Shown one piece after another: positions 16,198 through 24,832 of a DNA stretch of 64,000 bases. Numbering within the stretch: the stretch's first letter is position 1; each line of letters starts with the position of its first letter. Source of the stretch: Bacteroidales bacterium UBA1309. Its GTDB lineage: Bacteria; Bacteroidota; Bacteroidia; Bacteroidales; Dysgonomonadaceae. Where the stretch lies: contig DBTT01000053.1 in assembly GCA_002307185.1 (NCBI GenBank), positions 32,570-96,569 on the forward strand, given 5' to 3'. The position numbers and the translations under genes are program-made. The notes below the pieces were generated by a model, which had not been told where the DNA came from, searched no databases, and worked only from the letters and a program-made list of their open reading frames with translations.

Positions 16198-16953
16198 TTA
16201 CCAATCTTTGTTGTTTCGGCGGTTTTCGTCGTTCTTTTGTTTACGCTCCGCAGCTTTCATCTGTTTAATTCTATCCTGTGTCTGTTTTTCGTCTTCTTGA
16301 ATCGCCTTCAGAAGCTGTTCGGCATTGCTTTGCGACATCTGCTCCTGTTTATCCTGTTTGTTGTCCTGCTTTTGCTGGTCTTTTTTATCTTGATTCTGGT
16401 TTTGATCTTTGTTTTTGTCTTGCTTATTTTTGTCCTGATCTTTGTTTTTATCTTTATTCTTGTCCTTATTTTTGTCGTTGTTGCCGCCATTTCCTTGATC
16501 TTGTCTCAATTTTTGTGCAACAGCCAAGTTGTATCGAGTTTCATCGTCGTTGGGGTTTATCCGAAGCGATTGTTTGTAAGCGTCGATAGCCTTTTCCAAA
16601 TAATTTTCCTTCTCATCTTTCGCCGGATGCTTGTGCAGGTAAACATTCCCCATGTTGTGGAATGCCTTTCCCAAGTTCAGAGGATTTTGTTTTTCCAAGG
16701 AGACGTATTTTTCGTATCCTTTCAGCGCTTCGTCCCAACGGCCTTGTTTGTAAGACGTATTCGCTAAGTTGTAGATGGCTTCTTTAGAACTGGGGTTCAC
16801 CTTGATAGCAGATTTGTATCTTTGTTCTGCCGTTGAATATTTTTGTTGCCGATACTCTTTGTTCCCTTTGCGGATGTTCTCTCTCTCTGCCTTTTGTGCA
16901 GAGGAAGCAACGGAAAACAAAAGAACACACATGACAATTAAAAACTTTTTCAT
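16198..16953 (-). CDS. batC: BatC, TPR protein with charged low-complexity tail
   Basis: The ATG at 16951-16953 (MKKFLIVMCVLLFSVASSAQ) gives about 251 residues with a signal peptide. Three TPR units follow at about residues 20-130 (EAIYNLANTSYKQGRWDEAL, AFHNMGNVYLH). Then comes a long low-complexity stretch of K, N, D and Q (repeats of NKDK and DKNK, about residues 145-205), and a short helical tail with EQLLKAIQEDEKQTQ. This is the normal BatC layout, though the repeat length is likely variable. It is 122 bases downstream of batB. Confidence 0.88.
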   Translation of the reverse strand: MKKFLIVMCVLLFSVASSAQKAERENIRKGNKEYRQQKYSTAEQRYKSAIKVNPSSKEAIYNLANTSYKQGRWDEALKGYEKYVSLEKQNPLNLGKAFHNMGNVYLHKHPAKDEKENYLEKAIDAYKQSLRINPNDDETRYNLAVAQKLRQDQGNGGNNDKNKDKNKDKNKDQDKNKQDKNKDQNQNQDKKDQQKQDNKQDKQEQMSQSNAEQLLKAIQEDEKQTQDRIKQMKAAERKQKNDENRRNNKDW

Positions 16954-17074
16954 ACGATTATCTTTTTCTATTGGGAGGCATGGAAAGAAGGTTCGGCCTG
17001 AGGCAAAGTCCGATGATTTTTTAATCAGGGATTTCGATGATTTGCGAAAAACCATACTCTGTTTCATATCTCCA

Positions 17075-18139
17075 TTAGTTTATGTTTGACTTTTCCGAGT
17101 TCGCAACAGGCCGGTTCACCTTGAAAATGTGTACATTGCGGAACATCCTGTTCTTTTTGTCATAGATGCATATTTCTACAATAAGAAGGATCAGTACGAT
17201 CCATGCGAAAAACTGAAATCTTTCATCATAATCGGAATAAGAAACCCCGTCAATCTCTTTTTTGCGCATCTTGTCGAGTTGTCCTTGTAGGGCTTTCAAT
17301 GCGGAATTCGAATTGTCGGCATGTGCATACAAGCCTTTGCCTGCCTCTGCTATTGCCTTACACGTGGTTTCGTCCAATTTAGACATCACTACGTTTCCTT
17401 GGTTGTCTCGTTTGTAATCGTTGCTGCCCGAAGAAGTTGGAATGGGAGATCCTTCAGTGGATCCGATTCCGATCACATTCACCCGAATGCCAGTGTCTTT
17501 GGCACGTTTGGCTACATCGATGGCATCGCCTTCGAGATTTTCCCCATCGGTAATCAGTACCATAGCTTTACCCACTTCTTTGTCGCTCGAAAAGCAGGAG
17601 ATTCCCATGTCAATCGCACTTCCGATGGCTGTTCCTTGCACGGGAACTAATGACGGGTCGATGGATTCCAAGAATAGTTTTGCCGATTCCACGTCCGTCG
17701 TCAATGGTAATTGGACGAATGCTTCGCCTGCAAACACCACGATGGCTACTTTGTCATCGTTGCGGGCATCGATGATTTTGCTCAACATCTGCTTTGCTTT
17801 CAACAACCTGGATGGGGAAACGTCCCTTGCTAGCATCGAATTGGAAACGTCTACTGCTATAACGATCTCAATGCCTTTCTTGTCCACCTTGTCGGCCTTG
17901 GAGCCAAACTGTGGACGAGCCACCATGATAATTCCGATGCCCAGGGTAGCCAAGATCACCCAGAATTTCAAGTAAGAGCGTTTCAATGACATTTCGGGCA
18001 TCATTTGCTTGATAAGCCGAAGGTCGCCTAACCTTTTTACCGAACTTATTTTTCTTATATTCAAATAAATGTAAAGTATGACTAGTGCGGGAAGCGCTAG
18101 GAACAGATACAAATATTCAGGATTTCCAAATCTAAACAT
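17075..18139 (-). CDS. batB: BatB, von Willebrand factor A membrane protein
   Basis: This 354-residue protein has two N-terminal membrane helices (about 5-25 and 55-75), a VWA domain at about 88-285 with the MIDAS metal site DVSNSM and a later ITDGEN, and a C-terminal membrane helix near 310-330. VWA domains bind divalent metal and partner proteins. In Bacteroides BatA and BatB form a membrane complex linked to oxygen tolerance. It starts 17 bases after batA's stop and is followed by batC. Confidence 0.92.
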   Translation of the reverse strand: MFRFGNPEYLYLFLALPALVILYIYLNIRKISSVKRLGDLRLIKQMMPEMSLKRSYLKFWVILATLGIGIIMVARPQFGSKADKVDKKGIEIVIAVDVSNSMLARDVSPSRLLKAKQMLSKIIDARNDDKVAIVVFAGEAFVQLPLTTDVESAKLFLESIDPSLVPVQGTAIGSAIDMGISCFSSDKEVGKAMVLITDGENLEGDAIDVAKRAKDTGIRVNVIGIGSTEGSPIPTSSGSNDYKRDNQGNVVMSKLDETTCKAIAEAGKGLYAHADNSNSALKALQGQLDKMRKKEIDGVSYSDYDERFQFFAWIVLILLIVEICIYDKKNRMFRNVHIFKVNRPVANSEKSNIN

Positions 18140-18155
18140 AAAGCATTTTCCTTTC

Positions 18156-19139
18156 TTATGGAATGTTTCTCAAATAAGTCCTTCTCAAAATAAGTTCAAG
18201 CAGGATCAATCCCAATGCCAAAAGGGCAAAGGGTAGAAACAATTCTTGGCGTTTTGTTATTTTGTTGACATTGATGCGGTATTTCTCCATCTTGTCAATT
18301 TGGTTGTAAATCTTCTTGAGGCTTTCATTGTTGGTAGCACGGAAATATTCGCCTCCAGTGATACTCGCAATTTGAGTCAATGTATGTTCGTCGATGTCCA
18401 CCGGCACATTCTGGTAACGAATTCCGTAAGGTGTCTGCACAGGCGCAGGAGCTGTTCCTCGCGAGCCAACTCCGATCGTGTAAACACGTATTCCGTACGA
18501 TTTGGCAAGCTCGGCTGCCGTTAGAGGTGCTATTTGTCCTCGGTTGTTGGATCCATCTGTTAACAAGATGATTACGCGTGATTTCGTCTTACTGTTTTTT
18601 AGCCGGTTCACCGAATTGGCCAAACCCAAACCGATAGCCGTTCCATCTTCTATCATGCCAAATTTGACTTCTTTCAACAAGTTCAGCAAAATGCGGTGGT
18701 CAACTGTGAGAGGGCATTGGGTGAAACTTTCGCCGGCAAAAATAACCAGCCCGATTTTGTCCTTCTGGCGGTCGTTGACGAATTCGGCTGCCACTTTCTT
18801 GGCCGCTTCCATCCGGTCGGGCTTGAAGTCGCGGGATAGCATGGTGCCCGAAACGTCTAGTGCCATAATAATGTCGATCCCTTCCGTGTCTGATTTTTCC
18901 CAACTGTCCACAGCTTGTGGTCTTGCCAAAACAATGATGATGAGGATGATGGAAATCAAGCGCAGGAAAAACGAGAGGTGTCGCAACCGGGTGCGCCATC
19001 CCGACGGAATATTGTCAAAAGCGGATGCCGTTGACAAGTGGAACGTGGCTTGCGTTTTTCTCAACTTGATGATGTACCATGCGATGAGCGGCACAATCGA
19101 AATTAAAAGAAACAGGTATATTGGATTTGCAAATGTCAT
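18156..19139 (-). CDS. batA: BatA, von Willebrand factor A membrane protein
   Basis: This 327-residue protein has N-terminal membrane helices (NPIYLFLLISIVPLIAWYII and a second near 55-75), a VWA domain at about 90-285 with DVSGTM as the MIDAS motif and LLTDGSNN, and a C-terminal membrane helix with LLALGLILLELIL. It is the paralogue of BatB, and the two are adjacent as in other Bat operons. The order moxR, DUF58, BatD-like, batA, batB supports the assignment. Confidence 0.92.
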   Translation of the reverse strand: MTFANPIYLFLLISIVPLIAWYIIKLRKTQATFHLSTASAFDNIPSGWRTRLRHLSFFLRLISIILIIIVLARPQAVDSWEKSDTEGIDIIMALDVSGTMLSRDFKPDRMEAAKKVAAEFVNDRQKDKIGLVIFAGESFTQCPLTVDHRILLNLLKEVKFGMIEDGTAIGLGLANSVNRLKNSKTKSRVIILLTDGSNNRGQIAPLTAAELAKSYGIRVYTIGVGSRGTAPAPVQTPYGIRYQNVPVDIDEHTLTQIASITGGEYFRATNNESLKKIYNQIDKMEKYRINVNKITKRQELFLPFALLALGLILLELILRRTYLRNIP

Positions 19140-19182
19140 AATACAATCTTTTTATTCGGATTCAGAATCCATCGGAGTCTTT

Positions 19183-20232
19183 CTATTTTTTAGTTCCTTG
19201 TTCTTCTGTCTCCTCTTCATTCGCTTCCGAATTTTCGGGAGTTGTCACTTCTTCTATTTTCGTCTGATTGATATACAAATAAGCGTTCATCAAGCTCAAG
19301 TCGTTTTCATCGGGCAGAGGCTTGTACTTCGCAAATTTCACTAAATCAGCTAATTTTAGGATTTGTTTCAGCCCATCCAGGGGAGATTCAGTATCGGTAA
19401 CTAATTTCAGCGAATGGAGAATTTCGTCCGAAGTTTTTTCGAAAGAACTTACTCCATAACGATTTTCAATGTATTCTCGTAGGATGTCGGTCAATTCAGT
19501 GAAATATTCCTTCTCAAGTCCTTGCTGCCAAATTTTCTTTGATTTGATTTCATCCAAAGCTTGCATAGCCAATATGTGCGGAGGAAGGACAACTTTGGGG
19601 CGGAAATAGTAGCCTTTTTCCTTCTTCCGTTTATAAAGGATGAATGCAGCCACAATTAGAGCCAGAAGTAGCACGATAAGCAATGCCCAAAGGAAATAAA
19701 TCAGGAAATCAGTCCAGACGAAAGGTGCGCTAAGCACATCCTTGATGTCGTGAAGCTTCAACTTAATGAAATCTAGTGGCTCGCTCTTTCCTTTTATTTG
19801 GGTTAAGTATTCCTTCGTAGATGAAGACAATTCAACCGATTTTACTTTTAGCCCAAATCCATTGGTTTTCAGCGTATCTTTTCCTGCAATAACCGGAATG
19901 TAAGTGATGTTGTATAAGGTGGAATCAAATGATGTGATGATGTACTTCTGGTTGATGGTCATCACTCCGTGCGCTGTTGTTGTGTCGGCCTTCAACATGG
20001 CCAAAACCTCAATGCCCTCCACCAATTTTCCTTGAAAAACGGGAAAAGCGACCCGCTCGCCTACGGGAGCGATGGCCTGGACATCAAGTACTGCTTGCTG
20101 CCCAATTTTTATTTCCGAGGGATCAACTTTGGCACTCACCGTTGTCTTTTGGGCGTTTGCATTTTGAACGCTCAAGAAAACGCAGAGTAGAATCACTACA
20201 TATATTACACCATTAACTTTCTTTCTTGTCAT
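19183..20232 (-). CDS. Bat-operon membrane protein, BatD-like/DUF4381-type
   Basis: This 349-residue protein has a signal peptide (ends NANAQ), a beta-rich extracytoplasmic domain of about 140 residues (SAKVDPSEIKIGQQAVLDVQ), a membrane helix at about residues 175-200 (FLIYFLWALLIVLLLALIV) and a cytoplasmic helical part with LREYIENRYGVSSFEKTSDE. The last motif is common in BatD-like and DUF4381-type proteins that sit between DUF58 and VWA genes. The architecture is that of a short BatD. Its C-terminus is acidic and low-complexity. Confidence 0.8.
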   Translation of the reverse strand: MTRKKVNGVIYVVILLCVFLSVQNANAQKTTVSAKVDPSEIKIGQQAVLDVQAIAPVGERVAFPVFQGKLVEGIEVLAMLKADTTTAHGVMTINQKYIITSFDSTLYNITYIPVIAGKDTLKTNGFGLKVKSVELSSSTKEYLTQIKGKSEPLDFIKLKLHDIKDVLSAPFVWTDFLIYFLWALLIVLLLALIVAAFILYKRKKEKGYYFRPKVVLPPHILAMQALDEIKSKKIWQQGLEKEYFTELTDILREYIENRYGVSSFEKTSDEILHSLKLVTDTESPLDGLKQILKLADLVKFAKYKPLPDENDLSLMNAYLYINQTKIEEVTTPENSEANEEETEEQGTKK

Positions 20233-20307
20233 GATCTCGAGGAGGTAAATCCATTTAATTTAGAACATTTTCGAATGCTCGGTTTGATTATCACTTGTCG
20301 TTCAGCA

Positions 20308-21177
20308 TCAGCTCCTTTTCTTGAACAGGAGCAACAATGCTTTCACATAATCTTCGTCTGTTCTCACCGATACGCTGTCCACACGGCTTCGGTTGAATGA
20401 ATCCTGCATTTTGCCCTGTCGCAGGCTCCACCAGTTTTGGTAAGATTCGCGCACTTTCCGTTGAGAAGTGTCGATCCAACGTTCCGAACCTGTTTCCGCA
20501 TCTTCGATTTTCATCAAGCCCACATTGGGCAAAGATGTCTCCAGCTTGTCATACACCTGCACCGCTACGAGGTCGTGCTTCCGGTTGGCGATGGTGAGTG
20601 CATCTTTGTATTCTTTGCTGTCGATGAAGTCTGAAATGACAAAAGCCGTACACCGCTTCTTGATGGCATTGGTGAGAAACTTCAAGGCCATTTGCAAATC
20701 GGTCTTTTTGTTTTCCGGCTCAAAGTTGATCAGTTCGCGGATAATGAACAGGATATGTTTTTTCCCTTTTTTCGGTGGAATGAATTTTTCGATCTTGTCC
20801 GAGAAGAAAATAACCCCGATCTTATCGTTGTTGTGAATCGCCGAGAAAGCAAGTGTGGCGGCAATCTCTGTCACATAATCGCGTTTCAACTGGTTCACCG
20901 AACCGAATCCCTGGCTGTTGGACATGTCGATCAGCAACATGGAAGTCAGTTCCCGCTCTTCTTCAAACACCTTGATGTAGGCTTTGTTGTGCCGAGCAGT
21001 CACATTCCAGTCAATGTCGCGGATGTCGTCACCGTATTGGTATTCTCTCACTTCGGAGAAAGCCATACCGCGTCCTTTGAATGCTGAATGGTATTGTCCG
21101 GCAAAAATGTTTCGAGACAAACCTCTGGTCTTGATCTCTATCCGGCGGACTTTTTTTAATAGTTCGGTTGTTTCCAT
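20308..21177 (-). CDS. DUF58 domain protein of the MoxR/Bat operon
   Basis: This 289-residue protein carries the DUF58 signature: FKGRGMAFSEVREYQYGDDIRDIDWNVTAR-type residues (GRGMAFSEVREY, GDDIRDIDWN) near residues 35-60. The downstream VWA-like fold has LLIDMSNSQGFG in place of a canonical MIDAS. DUF58 proteins are encoded next to MoxR ATPases and are probably their clients. It is cytoplasmic, with no signal or membrane segment. The gene is 113 bases downstream of moxR, separated by a repeat element, and 75 bases upstream of the next gene. Confidence 0.9.
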   Translation of the reverse strand: METTELLKKVRRIEIKTRGLSRNIFAGQYHSAFKGRGMAFSEVREYQYGDDIRDIDWNVTARHNKAYIKVFEEERELTSMLLIDMSNSQGFGSVNQLKRDYVTEIAATLAFSAIHNNDKIGVIFFSDKIEKFIPPKKGKKHILFIIRELINFEPENKKTDLQMALKFLTNAIKKRCTAFVISDFIDSKEYKDALTIANRKHDLVAVQVYDKLETSLPNVGLMKIEDAETGSERWIDTSQRKVRESYQNWWSLRQGKMQDSFNRSRVDSVSVRTDEDYVKALLLLFKKRS

Positions 21178-21184
21178 AAATATG

Positions 21185-21290
21185 ATATGCTAATGTGCCA
21201 ATATACCAATGTGGTAATTCCAAATCTAAAGTCATCAATGAATGACCGTTATTGGCACATTGGCATATTATTTCATTATTACATTGGCAT
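21185..21290. repeat. TGCCAATG-type intergenic inverted repeat
   Basis: The 19-base arms 21185-21203 (ATATGCTAATGTGCCAATA) and 21250-21268 pair with one mismatch. Further GCCAAT/ATTGGC units extend to about 21290. The segment GAATGACCGTT (21240-21250) recurs at 41339-41349 in a similar element. It lies between moxR and the DUF58 gene. Confidence 0.65.
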
Positions 21291-22285
21291 CAAGGTACCT
21301 CTACTTTGTTCAATATTTCGCTAATGATTTCATCCACCGAGGTGTTGGTTGCTTCCGCTTCGTAAGTCAGCCCGATGCGGTGGCGTAATACGTCGTGGCA
21401 CACGGCGCGAATGTCTTCTGGAATCACGTAACCTCTGTGTTTGATGAAGGCGTAAGCGCGGGCGGCCAGTGCCAAACTGATAGAAGCACGTGGTGATGCC
21501 CCAAACCCAATCAATCCTTTGAGAGAACTTAAGTTGTTTTCTTCCGGGAAACGGGTGGAGAAAACAATGTCAACGATATATTTTTCGATCTTTTCATCCA
21601 AATATACATCACGTACCACTTCGCGGGCAGAAATAATTTCTTCTGCTTTCAATACTGCGCCAAGAGGCTCGTATGCAGCACTTATGTTTTGACGGAGAAT
21701 GCGTTTTTCTTCCTCTTTGGTTGGGTAGTTGATTTGCACCTTCAGCATGAAACGGTCCACTTGGGCTTCGGGCAATGGATAAGTACCTTCTTGCTCAATC
21801 GGGTTTTGCGTGGCCATTACCAAGAAAGGTCTAGGAAGAGGGTAGGTTTTTTCGCCGATTGTCACCTGACGTTCCTGCATGGCTTCCAGCAAGGCGCTTT
21901 GCACTTTGGCTGGAGCACGGTTGATTTCATCCGCCAACACGAAATTGGCAAACACAGGGCCGTGTTTCACCAAGAATTCTTCTGTCTTCTGGCTGTAGAT
22001 CATAGTTCCCACCACATCGGCTGGCAACAAGTCCGGAGTGAACTGTATTCTCTGGTACTTGGCCTCGATCAGCGAAGCCAATGTTTTGATGGCTAATGTT
22101 TTTGCCAACCCGGGCACACCTTCCAGCAGGATGTGGCCATCAGACAACAGACCGATTAGAAGTGACTCCACCAAGTGTTTCTGGCCCACGATCACTTTGT
22201 CCATTCCTAACGTAATGAGATTGATAAACGAGCTTTTGCTTTCAATCCGTTCGTTTAATTCTCTAATATCAACACTTTGACTCAT
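21290..22285 (-). CDS. moxR: MoxR-family AAA+ ATPase
   Basis: This 331-residue protein has Walker A GVPGLAKT (near residue 55), Walker B FVLADEINR (near residue 115), the sensor region MATQNPIEQEGTYPLPEAQ and arginine-finger region DRFMLKV. It is a cytoplasmic AAA+ chaperone-like ATPase. MoxR proteins are thought to help mature VWA partners, and here the VWA partners BatA and BatB are encoded downstream. It is the first gene of the Bat operon. A TATTTTTG -7 element (22344-22351, minus strand) lies 60 bases upstream of the start. Confidence 0.93.
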   Translation of the reverse strand: MSQSVDIRELNERIESKSSFINLITLGMDKVIVGQKHLVESLLIGLLSDGHILLEGVPGLAKTLAIKTLASLIEAKYQRIQFTPDLLPADVVGTMIYSQKTEEFLVKHGPVFANFVLADEINRAPAKVQSALLEAMQERQVTIGEKTYPLPRPFLVMATQNPIEQEGTYPLPEAQVDRFMLKVQINYPTKEEEKRILRQNISAAYEPLGAVLKAEEIISAREVVRDVYLDEKIEKYIVDIVFSTRFPEENNLSSLKGLIGFGASPRASISLALAARAYAFIKHRGYVIPEDIRAVCHDVLRHRIGLTYEAEATNTSVDEIISEILNKVEVP

Positions 22286-22723
22286 AAGACATCATTTTTA
22301 AGTATGATTATATTTGTTTTTCTTGCTTCAATTTTTCAACCCACAAAAATATAAATGTTAAATCTGAATGTTTAGCTTTTGCAGTTAAAAAAGATTAAGC
22401 TGTTGGCTGTGATTTTGAATTGTTTGTGAATCTTTCACAAAGAAGCTTATGCCCATTTGTTTTTCACTTTACTTAAGGATAGGAAAAGGACATTTTGGGT
22501 CGATACGGACTCTTTTTCGACTTTTGGTACATTTCTCTCACCCTCTTTGTCATCTGTCTTTTCAGGTATTTGCCTTACTTTGCATTTTCAGTGATTTTTT
22601 CTGGGTTTCTAGGTGAAACCGGAATTATGTAATACAAATATTCAAATATTTACCTGCGAGTGGCCGGACTTTTGATAAAGAACTGCTGTCTGCAACAAGT
22701 CGTGATTCTTCTTATCTTAGTTT
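22286..22723. other. Intergenic region upstream of the Bat operon
   Basis: These 438 bases hold no gene that I can support. The only likely signal is the -7 element TATTTTTG on the minus strand at 22344-22351, for moxR. The remainder shows no repeat or hairpin worth naming. Confidence 0.5.
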
Positions 22724-23518
22724 CTAGTTCGTTTGCTGTTGCTGCCTGATATATTTGGCCACCTCCACCATTGGGGCTACCCAAATGTCTTTCTCTCTTT
22801 GTTTTAGGTACTCGAGCAGTTTGCGGTGTTCTTCCAGCTCCACATTGATGCTGTGTTCTCCACCAACTCCATGAAAGATAAATACAATCAGCGAGCCAGC
22901 TTTCTCTGCTGCCTTCACCTCAGCAATCATTTGCTCGGCAGTGCTTTGATTCTCAGCAAAAGCATTTACATTCGACAGATCTATCTGCTTCAACTGGCGG
23001 AACTCTGGAGTCACTCCCCGGGCGGCCAGAAAGTCGTTTTTTAGATTGTTATAAAAAGGTACGCCTCCGATGGTGAGGTCTCCACATGGATATGCAAATG
23101 TCCGCTCTGTTTTTCCATCGATGGCTTGTAGCAATACGTTGGTGGCTTTGATCTCGGTGACGGCTCTTTGGATTGTGTATTTTGACAAATCGTTTTCACT
23201 CGCCACCCATCCTCTTCCCGGCAAAGCAGCGTCGCAAGGGTGTGTGAGCGTGTGGTTTCCAAGCTCATGTCCTTCTTTTGCCGCTTTTCGCCATTCCTCT
23301 ATTCGCTTGGCAACTGCTGGGGCAGAACCAATCAGGTAGAAAGTGCCTCGGAAATGAAAAGCATCCAGCATGGGAATGACTTTGTCGAGATGTATGTTCA
23401 AAGCATCGTCGTAGGTGAGTACTACCGCGCATTTCTTTCCATTCCATTGTCGGTCTGGAGTTTGAGCATAAGCGGAATTGGTCAATAGGAAGCAGCACGC
23501 AATCCAGAGGTTCTTCAT
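22724..23518 (-). CDS. Secreted polysaccharide deacetylase (NodB-type)
   Basis: About 264 residues from the ATG at 23516-23518 (MKNLWIACCFLLTNSAYAQ), a signal peptide. A second in-frame ATG 9 bases upstream is possible. NodB motifs are visible: TYDD (motif 1, metal aspartates), HELGNHTLTHP (motif 2, zinc histidines) and FAYPCGD (motif 3). A late FIFHGVG supplies the motif-5-like histidine. The enzyme probably removes acetyl groups from a surface or environmental polysaccharide in the periplasm. It stands alone. Confidence 0.88.
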   Translation of the reverse strand: MKNLWIACCFLLTNSAYAQTPDRQWNGKKCAVVLTYDDALNIHLDKVIPMLDAFHFRGTFYLIGSAPAVAKRIEEWRKAAKEGHELGNHTLTHPCDAALPGRGWVASENDLSKYTIQRAVTEIKATNVLLQAIDGKTERTFAYPCGDLTIGGVPFYNNLKNDFLAARGVTPEFRQLKQIDLSNVNAFAENQSTAEQMIAEVKAAEKAGSLIVFIFHGVGGEHSINVELEEHRKLLEYLKQREKDIWVAPMVEVAKYIRQQQQTN

Positions 23519-23636
23519 TTTTATCATGGAAAAAAATTAATTTTATTCAAATCGTTTTTCTTGTCTAAATAAGGATTGTTGCCGACTCGGATTTTAGGCA
23601 AAGGGGGGATCAAAAATAAGCTACTAACTGATTTAT

Positions 23637-24437
23637 TTAGAACGGACTGAAACGTATGGGGATCACAAAGTAATAACTTGTGGGTCTTCCTTTGAGTGAG
23701 CCAGGATTCCATTTTGGCATTTGGGAAACAATACGGGCGGCCTCCCGGTCGAGATCTGGATTCACTCCTTCCAGAACCGTGACATCGGACACATTGCCTT
23801 TCTTGTCAATTACAAAGCGTACTTTCACTAGCCCATGTACGCCCTTTTGTGCCATGCTTTTCGGATAGCTCAAGTTTTTTCCAATATATTTGTAAAGAGC
23901 AGATATTCCCCCTTCGAAAGAGGGGAGCTCCCTGTATGGTGTATATTCAATTTTTTCTCCTTTCTCATTAAAACAATCGCCAGACACGCATTCTCCTTTT
24001 TTCCATTTTTCGGATCTGCTCATTATTCCATTTGCAAAATACATGGTTAAATCGCCTTCGAGCCTGTCGTCAATATAGTGTGACTTGATTCTTGTTTTAC
24101 CCGAACTATACCATTCTGTATAGTTGCCGTTTTTTATCTGTAGAGTGCCTCTGGAATTGTTTCTGTTGTCCTTCTTGTCGTAAGCTTCATATTCAGCCAT
24201 TGGCTCTCCAGACGACAAGTAAGAGATCTTCACTGGATGCGTTTTCGCATTGAATTCTTCTTTGATGCCGAATGCGGTTGCTAAATCTCGGGGACATTCT
24301 TCAATATAGTCAATGTCATCCAACTTATAATAGATTGTGTCGCCCGTTTGCTTTGGATTTGATTGGGCGAGTGTAATCTCCGTGGAAACGAAGAGGAAAA
24401 TGGCTACAAGTACTAATCTTAGAAATACTGTTTGCAT
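23637..24437 (-). CDS. Secreted protein with MORN-like repeats and TonB C-terminal domain
   Basis: This 266-residue protein has a signal peptide (ends ITLAQ), a central region of MORN/YwqK-like antitoxin-type repeats (NGNYTEWYSSGKTRIKSHY, GDLTMYFANGIMSRSEKW) and a TonB C-terminal domain from about residue 180 (YPKSMAQKGVHGLVKVRFVID, then MPKWNPGSLKGRPTSYYFVIPIRF). It lacks the usual TonB membrane anchor, so it is probably periplasmic or lipidless and may interact with outer membrane receptors. Such orphan TonB-domain proteins are common in Bacteroidota. Confidence 0.82.
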   Translation of the reverse strand: MQTVFLRLVLVAIFLFVSTEITLAQSNPKQTGDTIYYKLDDIDYIEECPRDLATAFGIKEEFNAKTHPVKISYLSSGEPMAEYEAYDKKDNRNNSRGTLQIKNGNYTEWYSSGKTRIKSHYIDDRLEGDLTMYFANGIMSRSEKWKKGECVSGDCFNEKGEKIEYTPYRELPSFEGGISALYKYIGKNLSYPKSMAQKGVHGLVKVRFVIDKKGNVSDVTVLEGVNPDLDREAARIVSQMPKWNPGSLKGRPTSYYFVIPIRFSPF

Positions 24438-24749
24438 TGTTTTTGACTATTTTAGACGAACACTGTGCTTTAGTAGCAGTGCTTTTGGTTTTACTTTTCA
24501 TGTTTTGATTTTCAAAAATAATAAAATTAATTGCAGAAACCTGTCTGGCAATGCAGAAAACTCAAAGAATCACGAAAAGTGTCCTTATGCACCCCTCTAT
24601 ACTGCATGTTTTCCTGTCGGGGGGGCGGCAAAATGGGATTAGTCGTCGATAGAATTATTCAATAGCCCAATGACTCTTCTGGAATGTCCGTGCAATGGGC
24701 TGTTTGACTTGTTCACAAATACTTTTGGTTGGTACTTTCTATGCTCGGT
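24438..24749. other. Intergenic region between the TonB-domain gene and dusB
   Basis: No gene is supported here. It holds a G7 run at 24619-24625, which is unusual for this AT-rich sequence, and otherwise nothing notable before the dusB promoter. Confidence 0.5.
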
Positions 24750-24780
24750 TTTGTCGGTGTCCCTGAAAGTCGTATTTTTG
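24750..24780 (+). promoter_or_regulatory. dusB promoter
   Basis: TTTG (24750-24753), a 19-base spacer, then TATTTTTG (24773-24780) match the Bacteroidota consensus exactly. The ATG of dusB is 53 bases downstream of the -7 element. Confidence 0.75.
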
Positions 24781-24832
24781 CAGTAAATATCACTACCATA
24801 TCTCCTTTTTGTAGAGAGATTAGATTACTTTT

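Noticed and set aside
16237..16767. Long plus-strand frame antisense to batC
   Set aside because: It is the shadow of the batC low-complexity tract. Its own translation is a hydrophobic low-complexity string.
24619..24625. G-run as a phase-variable switch of dusB
   Set aside because: It lies over 120 bases upstream of the dusB promoter core and outside any frame, so there is no direct route for it to switch expression.
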